Part shown: positions 16,377 through 25,959 of the stretch, piece after piece
Layout: each line of letters begins with the position of its first letter
Position numbering within the stretch: position 1 is the first letter of the stretch
Source: Erwinia sp. S63
GTDB taxonomy: Bacteria; Pseudomonadota; Gammaproteobacteria; Enterobacterales; Enterobacteriaceae
DNA: 62,536 nt
Direction of reading: 5' to 3'
Assembly (NCBI RefSeq): GCF_016625195.1
Contig: NZ_JACVUP010000025.1
Coordinates: 1-62,536 of the forward strand
Notes under the pieces: model-generated
Seen by the model: the letters and a program-made list of their open reading frames with translations, nothing else
Databases searched by the model: none
Told to the model about the DNA's origin: nothing
Program-made: the position numbers and the translations under genes

Positions 16377-16514
16377 CAGTTACTCACTAATAAACGTTTA
16401 ATGAAATTATGGGCGCGTAAGGTCGAATGGATTGCGACACGGGCTACAAGGCTGGAAGCTATCTCAAGAGGTAAAGTAGCAGACATGCTGCTTGCCGAAT
16501 GTCTCAGGGCGTGA
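16377..16514 (+). pseudogene. possible C-terminal remnant of an unknown gene beside IS110
   Basis: The frame reading LWARKVEWIATRATRLEAIS and ending at 16514 looks like a genuine helical, basic protein tail, but it has no start of its own next to the transposase. It may be a gene cut by the IS. No family recognised. Confidence 0.25.
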
Positions 16515-16582
16515 AGCAGACATATGCTCATCAAGCTTTGCAGCCTAGACAAGTTTGTCAGGTAAATCTGAGAAGGTGCTTT

Positions 16583-16610
16583 TAATTGTAGATTGAACGA
16601 TCTACAATTA
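16583..16610. promoter_or_regulatory. palindromic operator upstream of tetR-type gene
   Basis: TAATTGTAGAT / ATCTACAATTA, perfect 11-bp arms around TGAACG, 22 nt before the start codon. Typical size and place for an autoregulatory TetR-family operator. Confidence 0.75.
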
Positions 16611-16632
16611 ATTCTCACTTCTGGAGGATTAA

Positions 16633-17271
16633 ATGAAAGCATCTGTTGGTAGACCCCGAGAATTCGACCCTGAAACATTTCTTAATACCGCGCTGGAATG
16701 CTTCTGGCAAAAAGGATATCGGGCAACATCAATGTCAGACCTCATGAAAGCCTCTGGCCTTGCAAGTGCCAGTATCTATAAGCTTTACCCTGATAAACGC
16801 TCAATCTATCTCGCGGCCTTACAGCAATACATGGATGAAGGTGTTTCCAGAGCAGCAGAACGCGATGCAGAGTTTTCTCCAGAAATGGCATTGCGCGAAA
16901 CGTTAGAATTTGTAGCGCTTTTATCATCTTCTCCTGATGGAGAAAAAGGTTGTTTTACCATTGCCGCGGCCAGTGAACTTCTACCGGGTGATGCAGAAGT
17001 AAAAAGTAAGGTTCATCATAAATTCAACTCAATAATCAATCAGTTGGAAAAAATATTATGCAGGGGTCAGACGCAGCAGCTTTTTCGGTGCGATGAAAGC
17101 CCACGAACAATGGCAATAAGCATTTTTATGATGCTGGAAGGGATGCGAGTTTATGGGAAAATTCAGCCCGAAATTGACGAACTCAAAAAGAGTAACGAAT
17201 TTATTGTCAGATCGGTGCTCTCAAACAGACATGAAGATGAGAAAGGCCTCTCCAGTCAGGCATCAACATGA
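16633..17271 (+). CDS. TetR/AcrR-family transcriptional regulator
   Basis: 212 residues. N-terminal HTH: GRPREFDPETFLNTALECFW, GYRATSMSDLMKASGLASAS, IYKLYPDKRSIY, the usual TetR pattern; the C-terminal ligand domain is unassigned. Probably autoregulated through the palindrome at 16583-16610. The start follows CTGGAGGATTAA. It overlaps the next small gene by 4 nt, so the two form a unit; no other target gene adjoins it. Confidence 0.88.
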   Translation: MKASVGRPREFDPETFLNTALECFWQKGYRATSMSDLMKASGLASASIYKLYPDKRSIYLAALQQYMDEGVSRAAERDAEFSPEMALRETLEFVALLSSSPDGEKGCFTIAAASELLPGDAEVKSKVHHKFNSIINQLEKILCRGQTQQLFRCDESPRTMAISIFMMLEGMRVYGKIQPEIDELKKSNEFIVRSVLSNRHEDEKGLSSQAST

Positions 17272-17450
17272 TGGAAGTGGGCACAATTGTTCGGCGTCGA
17301 AAAAGAAGAAGTACAATGGTTGTGCTCGAATGTGAAAATGGCATGGCTTTATGTGGTTGGGTCAATAACGGAAAGTTTTTCAAAAGACGCTTTCCATTGT
17401 CTGAGTTAAAGACATGTGTGCCTTACTCAAACTTTTGGCCTCTTACTTAA
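17268..17450 (+). CDS. small DUF2158-like protein
   Basis: 60 residues, ATG overlapping the TetR stop. The pattern of a basic start, VVLECENGMALCGWVNNGKF and FKRRFPLSELKTC resembles the small YodC/DUF2158 family, which has a conserved Cys-x-Trp core. The resemblance is from memory only. Coupled to the regulator by overlap; function unknown. Confidence 0.5.
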   Translation: MMEVGTIVRRRKRRSTMVVLECENGMALCGWVNNGKFFKRRFPLSELKTCVPYSNFWPLT

Positions 17451-17958
17451 AGCCCCGGTATGCCCTTTTTCGGTGCCTGATACTGACGTCCGCTCCTTGC
17501 ACAGGCTGTGTGAAAACTGCTTTGGTCGCTTAAACTGCCAAAAACAGGGTTGAAAACTGCTCTCATACGTAAAATCTGGCTCAGCCAGCCAGTTGGGCAC
17601 TGCAAGATTTTACGTAGATGCGCACACTTCAGTTTTGGGGCAGGGTTTTCACACAGCCTGGGCACAAAGCGGACTGACGTAAGGCTAACGTCAGCTATGA
17701 GCGGACTGTTAAGCATGGTAAATCTCACATGCACCCTGTGGTGGGAGGTGCTCATACCATTATCTTTAATGGCCTGATACCAAAGCCTGTGAAATGCAGG
17801 CTTTGCTAAATTTCACAATTAACATCCGATGAAACGCTCAATAAGCCGAAAAAATACATGCAATTTTATCCAATGCAACCGTCAATCCTTGCGATCTACC
17901 TTCCTGCCAGGAACCTGAGAGCACCCGGAAACCTGCGTTTATAAAGGCCATTCTCTTT
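17451..17958. other. 508 bp without a gene, holding a hairpin element
   Basis: Contains the nested inverted repeat described at 17488-17674. The remainder (17675-17958) shows no coding frame or promoter that I can support. Confidence 0.5.
17488..17674. repeat. MITE-like element with nested inverted repeats (187 bp)
   Basis: Outer arms GTCCGCT / AGCGGAC, then CAGGCTGTGTGAAAAC (17502) / its exact complement (17645), and an inner pair TACGTAAAATCT (17566) / AGATTTTACGTA (17605). No transposase frame inside. The long terminal inverted repeats fit a non-autonomous element or an IS remnant. Confidence 0.6.
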
Positions 17959-18552
17959 TCAGGTTTCGCTAAGTACGAAAGTGATCACTTTGCGTAACAT
18001 ATCCCTATCGAGAGCCTCTCCGAATGCGGGATTACGTACCGACCGCACAGCCATCCCTTCCAGTAAGGAGGTGATGATTTCGCATTTTGAGATGACGTCT
18101 TCTGAAGCGCCGCCCAGAATATTATAGAAATCCTGGAAGACGTCTTTATCGTATTCCTGGATCAAGTGCGCTATGGACGCATTGCGGGAAACCTCTGCTG
18201 AAATTTCCATTTTCAGCGCTGCGGTTCCTCTGTCTAAAAAGCGCTGCTCATCCGCAAGCGTGGCATCAACGAGCGCCTCGACGGCGTTTTTGGTTTTCAT
18301 CGAGGATTTCACGTTAGAAATATAGGTTTCAATTTGACTCCGGTCTCTGGCGACGATTGCCTCAACGATCCCCTCTTTGCTGCCGAAGTAATGATAGATG
18401 TGACCGGAGCTCATTCCTGCTGCGGCTGAGATCTGAGACATGCTCGTTTTGTGAAATCCCTGAAGCTTAAAACACTCAACAGCAGCCTCAAGAACCTGCT
18501 CTTTGCGTCTTTTTGCTATATCAGAATCACCGCCATTTTTTTTAACAGACAT
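17959..18552 (-). CDS. TetR/AcrR-family repressor of the RND efflux locus
   Basis: 197 residues with a standard TetR HTH (RRKEQVLEAAVECFKLQGFH, KTSMSQISAAAGMSSGHIYH, YFGSKEGIVEAI). Divergently transcribed from the RND adaptor gene, with two inverted copies of one motif in the shared 331-bp region, so it very likely represses the pump and itself. The ligand is unknown; plant or host antimicrobials are a reasonable guess given the element's likely host. Confidence 0.88.
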   Translation of the reverse strand: MSVKKNGGDSDIAKRRKEQVLEAAVECFKLQGFHKTSMSQISAAAGMSSGHIYHYFGSKEGIVEAIVARDRSQIETYISNVKSSMKTKNAVEALVDATLADEQRFLDRGTAALKMEISAEVSRNASIAHLIQEYDKDVFQDFYNILGGASEDVISKCEIITSLLEGMAVRSVRNPAFGEALDRDMLRKVITFVLSET

Positions 18553-18883
18553 ACCTGAACCTTCTTGTCCTGAAAATTATCTTCGCGAAAGGTGGACATA
18601 AACATCACTGACCAGAAAATCAATTACCTAACAACGCAAGAAATTGATAAATATACATTTAAATCATATAGCACGCCGTAAAGACTAACATCATTTTCTG
18701 AATGTGTGGCGTGATTTTTGCAAAACTGTCAAGAGCCCCGCAATTAATAAAAACTTTAATCACAACTTTACATTTTTAGGTCGGTCGTTCAACCTACAAC
18801 GCGCTATGCCGCAGGTTTGTGCGCTTAATCATACGCTAATAAAAGATTGGTCAACCAACCTAGATCACAATTTGGGATAAAAA
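18553..18883. promoter_or_regulatory. divergent control region of tetR and the RND pump
   Basis: TAGGTCGGTCGTTCAAC at 18777 (plus) and its relative TAGGTTGGTTGACCAAT at 18862-18846 (minus) share TAGGTYGGTYGNYCAA, 52 nt apart and inverted. They are the likely TetR operators flanking the pump promoter. Confidence 0.65.
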
Positions 18884-20065
18884 ATGTATTATTTTCATGA
18901 TATTAAAAAAAGAAAACAGCTAGGCAACTTCATTAACCTGGCGTTAATGATCGGCGCTACGAGCCTCCTCAGCGCGTGTGATGAATCACCGGCTTCCACA
19001 CCTGATGTAGAACCCCCCGTGGTAGGTGTGTATAAAGTCGAGCCCAGCAATGTCCGCATGCTGACGGAATTACCCGGACGCACCAGCGCCTATCTGATCG
19101 CGGAAGTCAGACCGCAGGTAGGGGGCATCTTATTAAAGAGGGATTTCACCGAGGGTACGGACGTAAAAGAAGGCCAGACCTTATATCATATCGATCCTGC
19201 GCCCTATAAGGCGACGCTTGCCAGTGCTGATGCAAGCCTGGAATCGGCTAAGTTACTGTTCTCACGATACAGCAAACTCGCGTCTTTAAATGTCGTCAGC
19301 CAGCAGAATCTGGATGACGCGAAGTCCCAGTATCTGCAGGCAAAGGCCAACGCCGACAATGCCAGAATTAATCTGAATTACACCGAAATTAAATCCCCGA
19401 TTTCGGGAAGGATTGGACGTTCCAATGTCACCCAGGGAGCGCTGGTCACCGCCGGGCAGACAAATGAATTAGCCACGGTGCAGCAGCTGGATCCGATCTA
19501 TGTGGATATTTCACAACCGGCATCGGCCCTGGTTCAGATTCGTGAGGATCTGGAAAGCGGTCGCCTCAAAAGCGATGACGAAGGGCGAGCAAAAATCAGC
19601 CTGGAATTTGACAACGGCACAAAGTACAAACAGACCGGCACTCTCCAGTTCTCCGAAGTCAGCGTCAATGAAAGCACCGGTTCGGTAACCCTGCGGGCAG
19701 TTTTCCCTAATCCTGATGGCGTTTTGCTGCCCGGTATGTTTGTGCGCGCGCAGCTGCAGCAGGGGATCCGTGAAAACGCCATTCTTGTGCCACAGAGAGG
19801 GGTGACGCGGGACACTCAGGGTAAAGCGGTCGCGTTAGTGGTGGATGCTGACAACGTTGTGGAACAGAAGAATCTTACAACGGATCAAAGCATTGACGGG
19901 AACTGGTTAATCAGTGCCGGACTCAAGCCCGGCGAGCAGGTCATTGTCGATGGTTTACAGAATGTGACTCCTGGAATGATTGTTAAGCCTGTTCAGGCTG
20001 CAAAAAATTCATCCGAAGGCAGTTTATCTAAGACGTCAGATCACAAAGATAATACGGATATTTAA
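18884..20065 (+). CDS. RND efflux periplasmic adaptor (AcrA/MexA-like lipoprotein)
   Basis: 393 residues. Lipoprotein signal ending LLSAC (Cys32), then the membrane-fusion-protein order: barrel-sandwich half motif (ELPGRTSAYLIAEVRPQVGG, DFTEGTDVKEGQTLYHIDPA), alpha hairpin with LNYTEIKSPISGRIG, and beta-barrel/membrane-proximal domains. Links the inner-membrane pump to a TolC-type channel, not encoded here, so a chromosomal TolC is presumed. It precedes the RND gene by 9 nt. Confidence 0.92.
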   Translation: MYYFHDIKKRKQLGNFINLALMIGATSLLSACDESPASTPDVEPPVVGVYKVEPSNVRMLTELPGRTSAYLIAEVRPQVGGILLKRDFTEGTDVKEGQTLYHIDPAPYKATLASADASLESAKLLFSRYSKLASLNVVSQQNLDDAKSQYLQAKANADNARINLNYTEIKSPISGRIGRSNVTQGALVTAGQTNELATVQQLDPIYVDISQPASALVQIREDLESGRLKSDDEGRAKISLEFDNGTKYKQTGTLQFSEVSVNESTGSVTLRAVFPNPDGVLLPGMFVRAQLQQGIRENAILVPQRGVTRDTQGKAVALVVDADNVVEQKNLTTDQSIDGNWLISAGLKPGEQVIVDGLQNVTPGMIVKPVQAAKNSSEGSLSKTSDHKDNTDI

Positions 20066-20074
20066 GGGAGCAGC

Positions 20075-23000
20075 ATGTCCAGATTTTTTATAGATCGGCC
20101 TATCTTTGCATGGGTCATTGCAATCATCGTCATGATCGCAGGCGCGCTTGCAATTTTAAAGCTACCCGTTAACCAGTACCCCGATGTTGCACCACCGGCA
20201 ATTGGCATAACGGCTTCCTATCCGGGCGCTTCGGCGCAGACCGTTCAGGATACGGTGACTCAAGTCGTTGAACAGCAACTGAACGGCCTTGATGGCCTGC
20301 GATACATTCGCTCTGAGAGCAATTCAGACGGCAGCGTAAATATTGTTGTGACCTTTGAGCAGGGTGTTGACCCGAATACCGCACAGGTTCAGGTTCAGAA
20401 CAAACTGCAGCTTGCCACACCAATGCTTCCTCAGACCGTCCAGCAGCTGGGTATCCGCGTCTATAAGTACCAGATCAACTTTATGTTGGTAGCCACGCTG
20501 ATTTCAGAAGATGGCCGACTGGATAACAACGCACTGGGCGATTTGATTGTATCGCAGCTGCAGGATCCCCTCAGCCGTACGTCAGGCGTTGGCGACTTTT
20601 ATGTCTTGGGCGCTCAGAACGCGATGCGTGTCTGGCTGGACCCGATCAAGTTAAACAACTACAAGTTAATGCCCAGTGACGTGATGGCCGCCATACAGGC
20701 ACAAAACGTTCAGGTCTCCTCCGGTCAGTTAGGCGGGCGGCCTTCAGCAGATACCTCAAGATTAAACGCAACGGTAATCGGCAAAACACTCTTCACCAGA
20801 GCCTCTCAGTTCCAGGACATACTGCTCAAGGTAAATCCGGATGGCTCACGCGTCTTATTAAAAGACGTTGGAAACGTCATGCTGGGGTCGGATAACTATG
20901 ACTTCAATGCCAAGCTGAACGGTCACCCCAGTGCGGGTATTGCTTTGCGTTTAGCCACTGGCGCGAACACCATTGACGCCGTCAGCGCCGTGCGTTCAAC
21001 CCTGGATCAGTTAGCTAAAACGCTGCCGCCGGGCGTTAAAGTGGTGTATCCGTACGATACCGCTCCGGTGGTAAAAGAGTCGATTAAAGGCGTCGTGCAT
21101 ACGTTAGTTGAAGCGATCGCCCTGGTTTTCCTGATCATGTTCCTGTTCCTCCAGAACTGGCGCGCCACGCTGATCCCGACGCTGGCCGTGCCCGTCGTTC
21201 TGCTGGGCACCTTCGGCATCATGTCAGCCTTCGGCTTCACTATTAACATCCTGACCATGTTTGGTCTTGTGCTGGCAATTGGCCTGCTGGTTGATGACGC
21301 AATCGTGGTCGTGGAAAACGTCGAGCGAATTTTATCTGAAGAGGACATCTCGCCGGTTGAAGCGACCCGTAAATCTATGGATCAGATCTCCGGTGCGTTA
21401 GTCGGCATCGGGCTGGTGCTGTCCGCCGTATTTATACCGATGGCGTTTTTCGGCGGTTCCACAGGCGTAATTTATCGTCAGTTCTCGTTAACCATCGTTT
21501 CTGCAATGGCGCTATCCGTACTCACCGCGCTGATCTTCACGCCCGCACTCTGTGCAACGCTGCTGAAGCCAGTCGGTAAGGATCATCATGATAAAAAAGG
21601 ATTTTTTGGCTGGTTCAACCGCGTGTTCGAAAAAAATGCGCGCCGGTACGAAAATGGCGTGTCCCGGGTAATTACCGGCAAACGCCGGTATTTAATGCTG
21701 TTTTTATTCATTGTGGTGGCTTTAGCCGTGCTGTTCCCCAGACTGCCGACCTCGTTTTTACCCGATGAGGACCAGGGAACGATGGTTGTTCAGGCTGAGT
21801 TACCTGCCAACGCCACCATGGATCAGACCGATGCCGTGCTGGATAAGGTGCAGAAATATTTCGCCGAACAGGAGAAAGGCAACGTTCAGGCTGTATTCGC
21901 CGTCAGTGGCTTCAGCTTTGCGGGGCGCGGCCAGAACTCTGCGCTTGCCTTTGTGCAGCTCAAGCCCTGGGATGAGCGCAAGGATACCGTTTTTGATCTT
22001 CAGCGCCGGGCTATGGACTACTTTGGCACAATAAAAGAAGCCAGGGTCCTGGCTTTTGCACCGCCGGCAATCATGGAGCTCGGCAACGCCACGGGGTTCG
22101 ATGTTTTCCTGCAGGACTTTAGCGGACACAGCCATGCCGAGCTGATGAAGGCTAAGGAAAAAATCCTCTCTGAAGCCGCTAAAAATCCGGCACTCAGTAT
22201 GGTGCGTGCTAACGGTAAAAACGATGAGCCGCAGTACAAAATCGAAATCGATGATGAAAAAGCAAGCACGCTCGGTGTCAACCTGGATGACATCAACACC
22301 ACCATGTCGGCTGCGTGGGGCTCTTCTTTTGTCAACAACTTCCTGGATCGCGGACGTATCAAGCGCGTCTACATTCAGGGTCAGCCTCAGTCCAGGATCA
22401 CGGAGAAGGATTTCAGCCAGTGGTACGTGAGAAATTCGTCCGGTGAAATGGTTTCATTTGCCTCCTTCGCTTCCGGAAAGTGGGAGATAGGCTCACCTAA
22501 ACTGGAGCGATACAACGGTGTACCTGCTGTGGAGCTTCTGGGCCAGCCGTCACCGGGTTACAGTTCAGGCGATGCCATGGCTGCAATGGAAGACATTGCA
22601 AAAGATTTACCTTCCGGAATGAAGCTCTCCTGGACGGGTCTTTCCTATGAGGAGAGATCCTCGGGTTCGCAGGCTCCGGCGCTGTATGCGCTGTCAATCA
22701 TCGCCGTTTTCCTGTGCCTTGCAGCGCTCTATGAAAGCTGGTCTGTACCTTTCTCGGTAATACTTGTCATTCCACTGGGGGTTATTGGTACCGTGCTTGC
22801 CACAATGATGCGCGGCCTGGAAAACGACGTTTTCTTCCAGATTGGCCTGTTGACGACGGTGGGACTTTCCGCCAAAAACGCAATTCTGATCGTCGAATTT
22901 GCCAAGGAGCTGTACGAGAAAGAGGGGAGGACCTTATCTCAGGCGGCCATTGAGGCAGCACGCCTCCGACTGCGTCCGATTATTATGACGTCTCTGGCAT

Positions 23001-23182
23001 TTACCATGGGGGTCATACCGCTGTTAATTTCCAGCGGCGCAAGCTCAGGAAGTAAACATGCCATCGGTACGGGCGTAGTAGGCGGTATGGTGACAGCGAC
23101 GTTCCTTGCCATATTCTTCATCCCTCTTTTTTACGTTTTAGTGAACAGCCTTAAAAAGCGTAAAAATAATACTGACACATAA
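20075..23182 (+). CDS. RND multidrug efflux transporter (AcrB/MexB-like)
   Basis: Proton-driven drug exporter of 1035 residues (AcrB has 1049). N-terminal FFIDRPIFAWVIAI, proton-relay Asp pair in LAIGLLVDDAIVVVENVER, the Lys in GLSAKNAILIVEFAKELYE, and a further PTSFLPDEDQG all match the HAE1 family. Complete, no frameshift. The gene is organised as adaptor-pump with UspA, TetR and Rob-like genes downstream, giving a self-contained stress/efflux module. Confidence 0.95.
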   Translation: MSRFFIDRPIFAWVIAIIVMIAGALAILKLPVNQYPDVAPPAIGITASYPGASAQTVQDTVTQVVEQQLNGLDGLRYIRSESNSDGSVNIVVTFEQGVDPNTAQVQVQNKLQLATPMLPQTVQQLGIRVYKYQINFMLVATLISEDGRLDNNALGDLIVSQLQDPLSRTSGVGDFYVLGAQNAMRVWLDPIKLNNYKLMPSDVMAAIQAQNVQVSSGQLGGRPSADTSRLNATVIGKTLFTRASQFQDILLKVNPDGSRVLLKDVGNVMLGSDNYDFNAKLNGHPSAGIALRLATGANTIDAVSAVRSTLDQLAKTLPPGVKVVYPYDTAPVVKESIKGVVHTLVEAIALVFLIMFLFLQNWRATLIPTLAVPVVLLGTFGIMSAFGFTINILTMFGLVLAIGLLVDDAIVVVENVERILSEEDISPVEATRKSMDQISGALVGIGLVLSAVFIPMAFFGGSTGVIYRQFSLTIVSAMALSVLTALIFTPALCATLLKPVGKDHHDKKGFFGWFNRVFEKNARRYENGVSRVITGKRRYLMLFLFIVVALAVLFPRLPTSFLPDEDQGTMVVQAELPANATMDQTDAVLDKVQKYFAEQEKGNVQAVFAVSGFSFAGRGQNSALAFVQLKPWDERKDTVFDLQRRAMDYFGTIKEARVLAFAPPAIMELGNATGFDVFLQDFSGHSHAELMKAKEKILSEAAKNPALSMVRANGKNDEPQYKIEIDDEKASTLGVNLDDINTTMSAAWGSSFVNNFLDRGRIKRVYIQGQPQSRITEKDFSQWYVRNSSGEMVSFASFASGKWEIGSPKLERYNGVPAVELLGQPSPGYSSGDAMAAMEDIAKDLPSGMKLSWTGLSYEERSSGSQAPALYALSIIAVFLCLAALYESWSVPFSVILVIPLGVIGTVLATMMRGLENDVFFQIGLLTTVGLSAKNAILIVEFAKELYEKEGRTLSQAAIEAARLRLRPIIMTSLAFTMGVIPLLISSGASSGSKHAIGTGVVGGMVTATFLAIFFIPLFYVLVNSLKKRKNNTDT

Positions 23183-23274
23183 AGACCATCTGAACCGGCT
23201 GGCAGGAAATCCACATCCTGCCAGCCGGACAGTTCCTGTAAACGTAAATAGCAACGAAAGATAATGAGGTATTT

Positions 23275-24120
23275 ATGCTGACAGACTATTCAAACATTAC
23301 CGTATTTTTTGATGCTTCCCCTGAAGGATTGAGCGTACTCGCCAGATCTGGAGAACTAGCCGGTGTACAGAATTCTCATCTGATAGGCGTAACGTCAATG
23401 CGCCATGAATCTGGCGTCCCGGAAGAATCGTTTTCACGAGGGGATGCCATCATTGAGGTAATAAAAAAGCATCAGCTCTCAACAACCAGTAAATTACTGG
23501 AGCTGCATCATGGCATACAGGATATTTCCGATAAGCTGGGCGTGCAGGCTGAACTTCGCGTTATACCGTCGACGGAAGATAATAAAAATGCAATTCAGCA
23601 TGCTTTATTCAGCGATCTGGTCATTTTTAATTATCCGAGCATGAGTGGATTACCGGAGGGAATGACGATCAACTCGTTCATTTCCTACTCCGGCCTGCCG
23701 ATAATTGTCGTTCCTGACAGCTGGCAGGGGGAGGGGATCGGGAAAAGAGTCACCATTGCGTGGAACGCCAGCCGGCAGGCATGGCGGGCCGTATCTGACT
23801 CTCTTGGCCTTTTAATCAGTGCGGAAGAAGTTCAGCTACTGATTGTGGATGCACATCACAGTCAGGGCCTTCACGGTGAAGACCCCGGCGCTGATATGGC
23901 GGCTTACCTTGCTCGCCATGGTGTCAGTGTCGACCTTGTCAACGTCGAATCCGACAGAAGAGAGGTTGCCGATGTCATTGTTGAGCACACGACCGCACAT
24001 GGTTCAAACCTGCTGGTAATCGGTGCATGGAGCCGGCCACGTCTGTCCGAACTGATCCTGGGCGGTACCACTAACAGCCTCCTTAAAGATGTGCGGCTGC
24101 CCCTGTTTATATCCCGCTGA
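23275..24120 (+). CDS. universal stress protein, tandem UspA domains
   Basis: 281 residues with two Usp folds. The second ends with the nucleotide-binding pattern LLVIGAWSRPRLSELILGGT followed by TNSLLKDVRLPLFISR, close to G-2x-G-9x-G(S/T). ATG 23275 follows ATGAGG. It lies 92 nt after the pump gene and 12 nt before a TetR gene. A role in stress response alongside efflux is inferred from context only. Confidence 0.88.
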   Translation: MLTDYSNITVFFDASPEGLSVLARSGELAGVQNSHLIGVTSMRHESGVPEESFSRGDAIIEVIKKHQLSTTSKLLELHHGIQDISDKLGVQAELRVIPSTEDNKNAIQHALFSDLVIFNYPSMSGLPEGMTINSFISYSGLPIIVVPDSWQGEGIGKRVTIAWNASRQAWRAVSDSLGLLISAEEVQLLIVDAHHSQGLHGEDPGADMAAYLARHGVSVDLVNVESDRREVADVIVEHTTAHGSNLLVIGAWSRPRLSELILGGTTNSLLKDVRLPLFISR

Positions 24121-24132
24121 CTGGAGGTTAAC

Positions 24133-24780
24133 TTGGTCAGAAAAACCAAGGAAGAAGCTTCCATCACAAAAGAACGCATAATAAAAGCGGCGGAGGAATG
24201 TTTTTGCGAACACGGCGTTTACCTGAGTTCTTTCGATATGGTGGCGAAAAAAGCAAAGTGCACCCGGGGAGCTATTTACTGGCATTTCCGGGATAAAAAC
24301 GAGTTGCTTTACCATGTCACTCAGAGTTTCAGATGGCCTTTAATGGCCGAGCTGAAAGGGCTGTCGTCAGGCGATGAGCATATACTGAACGCGCTTGTTT
24401 CCATGTTTAGGCGCTGCATTAATGATTTATCTACGGAAAGTCAGGTGCAGCACTACCTGAAATTAATGATTTATCGCTGTGACGAGGCCGAAACTTACAA
24501 GCCATTGCAGCTCAGCCTCTCAAAATTCATGTGTGATTTTGAGCAGCTAGTAAAAGATGCGATGTGCTTATCCATAAGTAAAGGCGAAATAGATGGGGAA
24601 GACAAGTCCGTAATCATAACAAATATCTTGCTTTACTCTTTTTATGGTGCCGTCAGAAAATTTTTTATCACGGGGAAGTCCCAGAAGCCATTAACAGAGT
24701 TTATTGAAATCATTGACCACATTCTGGGGGAGTTCGTCATTAACAATAAGAATTATGTTTTAGATGAGAGCTCTGACTAA
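24133..24780 (+). CDS. TetR/AcrR-family regulator, second of the efflux locus
   Basis: 215 residues, AcrR/TtgR type: ITKERIIKAAEECFCEHGVY, AKKAKCTRGAIYWHFRDKNE. TTG start with GGAGGTTA seven bases before; no ATG fits. Only 12 nt after uspA, so it is in that operon. Its stop lies 31 nt before the GTG of the Rob-like gene. Target unknown. Confidence 0.88.
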   Translation: MVRKTKEEASITKERIIKAAEECFCEHGVYLSSFDMVAKKAKCTRGAIYWHFRDKNELLYHVTQSFRWPLMAELKGLSSGDEHILNALVSMFRRCINDLSTESQVQHYLKLMIYRCDEAETYKPLQLSLSKFMCDFEQLVKDAMCLSISKGEIDGEDKSVIITNILLYSFYGAVRKFFITGKSQKPLTEFIEIIDHILGEFVINNKNYVLDESSD

Positions 24781-24811
24781 TCCTGCACCTTGCTATTCTG
24801 AGAGGAAAACC

Positions 24812-25636
24812 GTGAGAAAATTCACGCTAGAATTATTACACTGGATAGAACAAAATCTGGGAAGCTCCCTGACGATACAGAAGATCTATCGTAAGTCCGG
24901 ATACAGCAAATGGCACATCCAGAGGCTGTTCCGGGAAGAGACCGGCATGCCATTAGCCACCTATATTCGCAACAGAAGACTCGCCAGGGCGGCTCAGGTA
25001 CTGAAGTTAACGAACATGCCTATCATTGAAATTGCAGAAGCGCTGGGATTTGGCACACAGCAGGCATTTACACGGGTCTTCTCAAGGCATTTCAGAACGC
25101 CACCCAGAGTATACCGGGATAGCCGTATGTGGAACTTTACCGGGATCATTCCCAGTTCGACAATGGTAAGGCATCCCCTGCCTCCACCTGATTATGTGAG
25201 TCTGGACATCAGCCTCAGCCATCACCACAGTTTCACTAATGATGTTGATTTTCATAGCATCGAATGTATTAGCGATAAGATTACCCGCTTGTCTAATCTT
25301 GAAATGACAATGCTCGAACAAGCTGAAACCATTTACTCGGTTGTCCATTGCGAACCTGTAGGCAGATTCGGTGATGCCAGGCTTAAGATGTTACTGTGCG
25401 ACACTACTCATTCCGACGAATTAGAAAGTATCAGGATGGCAGGCAGTTACCTGAAATTTAATCTGCTTGGTAGTTACGACGAATTCAGGCACATGATTTC
25501 AACAATCTATCATTTTGAACTGCCGTTAAGAGAAGAAGTCCGGGCTGAAGGCCCGGACCTGCTGGAAATTAACAGCATAAAAACTTCTAATGGTTATAGT
25601 TATTTTTCAGGGTGCTACTACATTCCGGTCGCATAA
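24812..25636 (+). CDS. AraC-family regulator, Rob-like
   Basis: 274 residues from GTG 24812 (GAGAGGAAAACC upstream). N-terminal double HTH of the MarA/SoxS/Rob group: LHWIEQNLGSSLTIQKIYRK, SGYSKWHIQRLFREETGMPL, ALGFGTQQAFTRVFSRHF. It is followed by a GyrI-like C-terminal domain, as in Rob. Such proteins turn on efflux and tolerance genes in response to small molecules, consistent with the neighbouring pump. Confidence 0.88.
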   Translation: MRKFTLELLHWIEQNLGSSLTIQKIYRKSGYSKWHIQRLFREETGMPLATYIRNRRLARAAQVLKLTNMPIIEIAEALGFGTQQAFTRVFSRHFRTPPRVYRDSRMWNFTGIIPSSTMVRHPLPPPDYVSLDISLSHHHSFTNDVDFHSIECISDKITRLSNLEMTMLEQAETIYSVVHCEPVGRFGDARLKMLLCDTTHSDELESIRMAGSYLKFNLLGSYDEFRHMISTIYHFELPLREEVRAEGPDLLEINSIKTSNGYSYFSGCYYIPVA

Positions 25637-25959
25637 GAAAATAGCTCTCCGGACTCTGCTGTTCACTAAGTGAGTCAGGCTCAGTTATTTATCGGGTTCG
25701 CTTATATCAGCGGGTGAAATAGTGGCCTGACTAAAAAAGCGAAATCACGGGTTCGTTTTATTGTAAATAACGCACTGAAATAAGGCTTGTTAAGCAAGGT
25801 GATATTTATTCATATGAACCTTTATACGCTGTGTGCAACGGCGATTAATATCCTTATGATTTCAATGAACAGATTACTGATGACATATTGATGATACAAA
25901 AAATGAAAGGCAACAGAAAAAGTAAACTGAATAAAAAGACCAACTTTACGGAGTTCGAC
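25637..25959. other. 323 bp AT-rich intergenic region
   Basis: No gene seen; direct repeats such as AGGCTTGTTAAGCAAGG are too short to assign. A frame open from 25888 belongs to the next gene's upstream extension. Confidence 0.45.
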
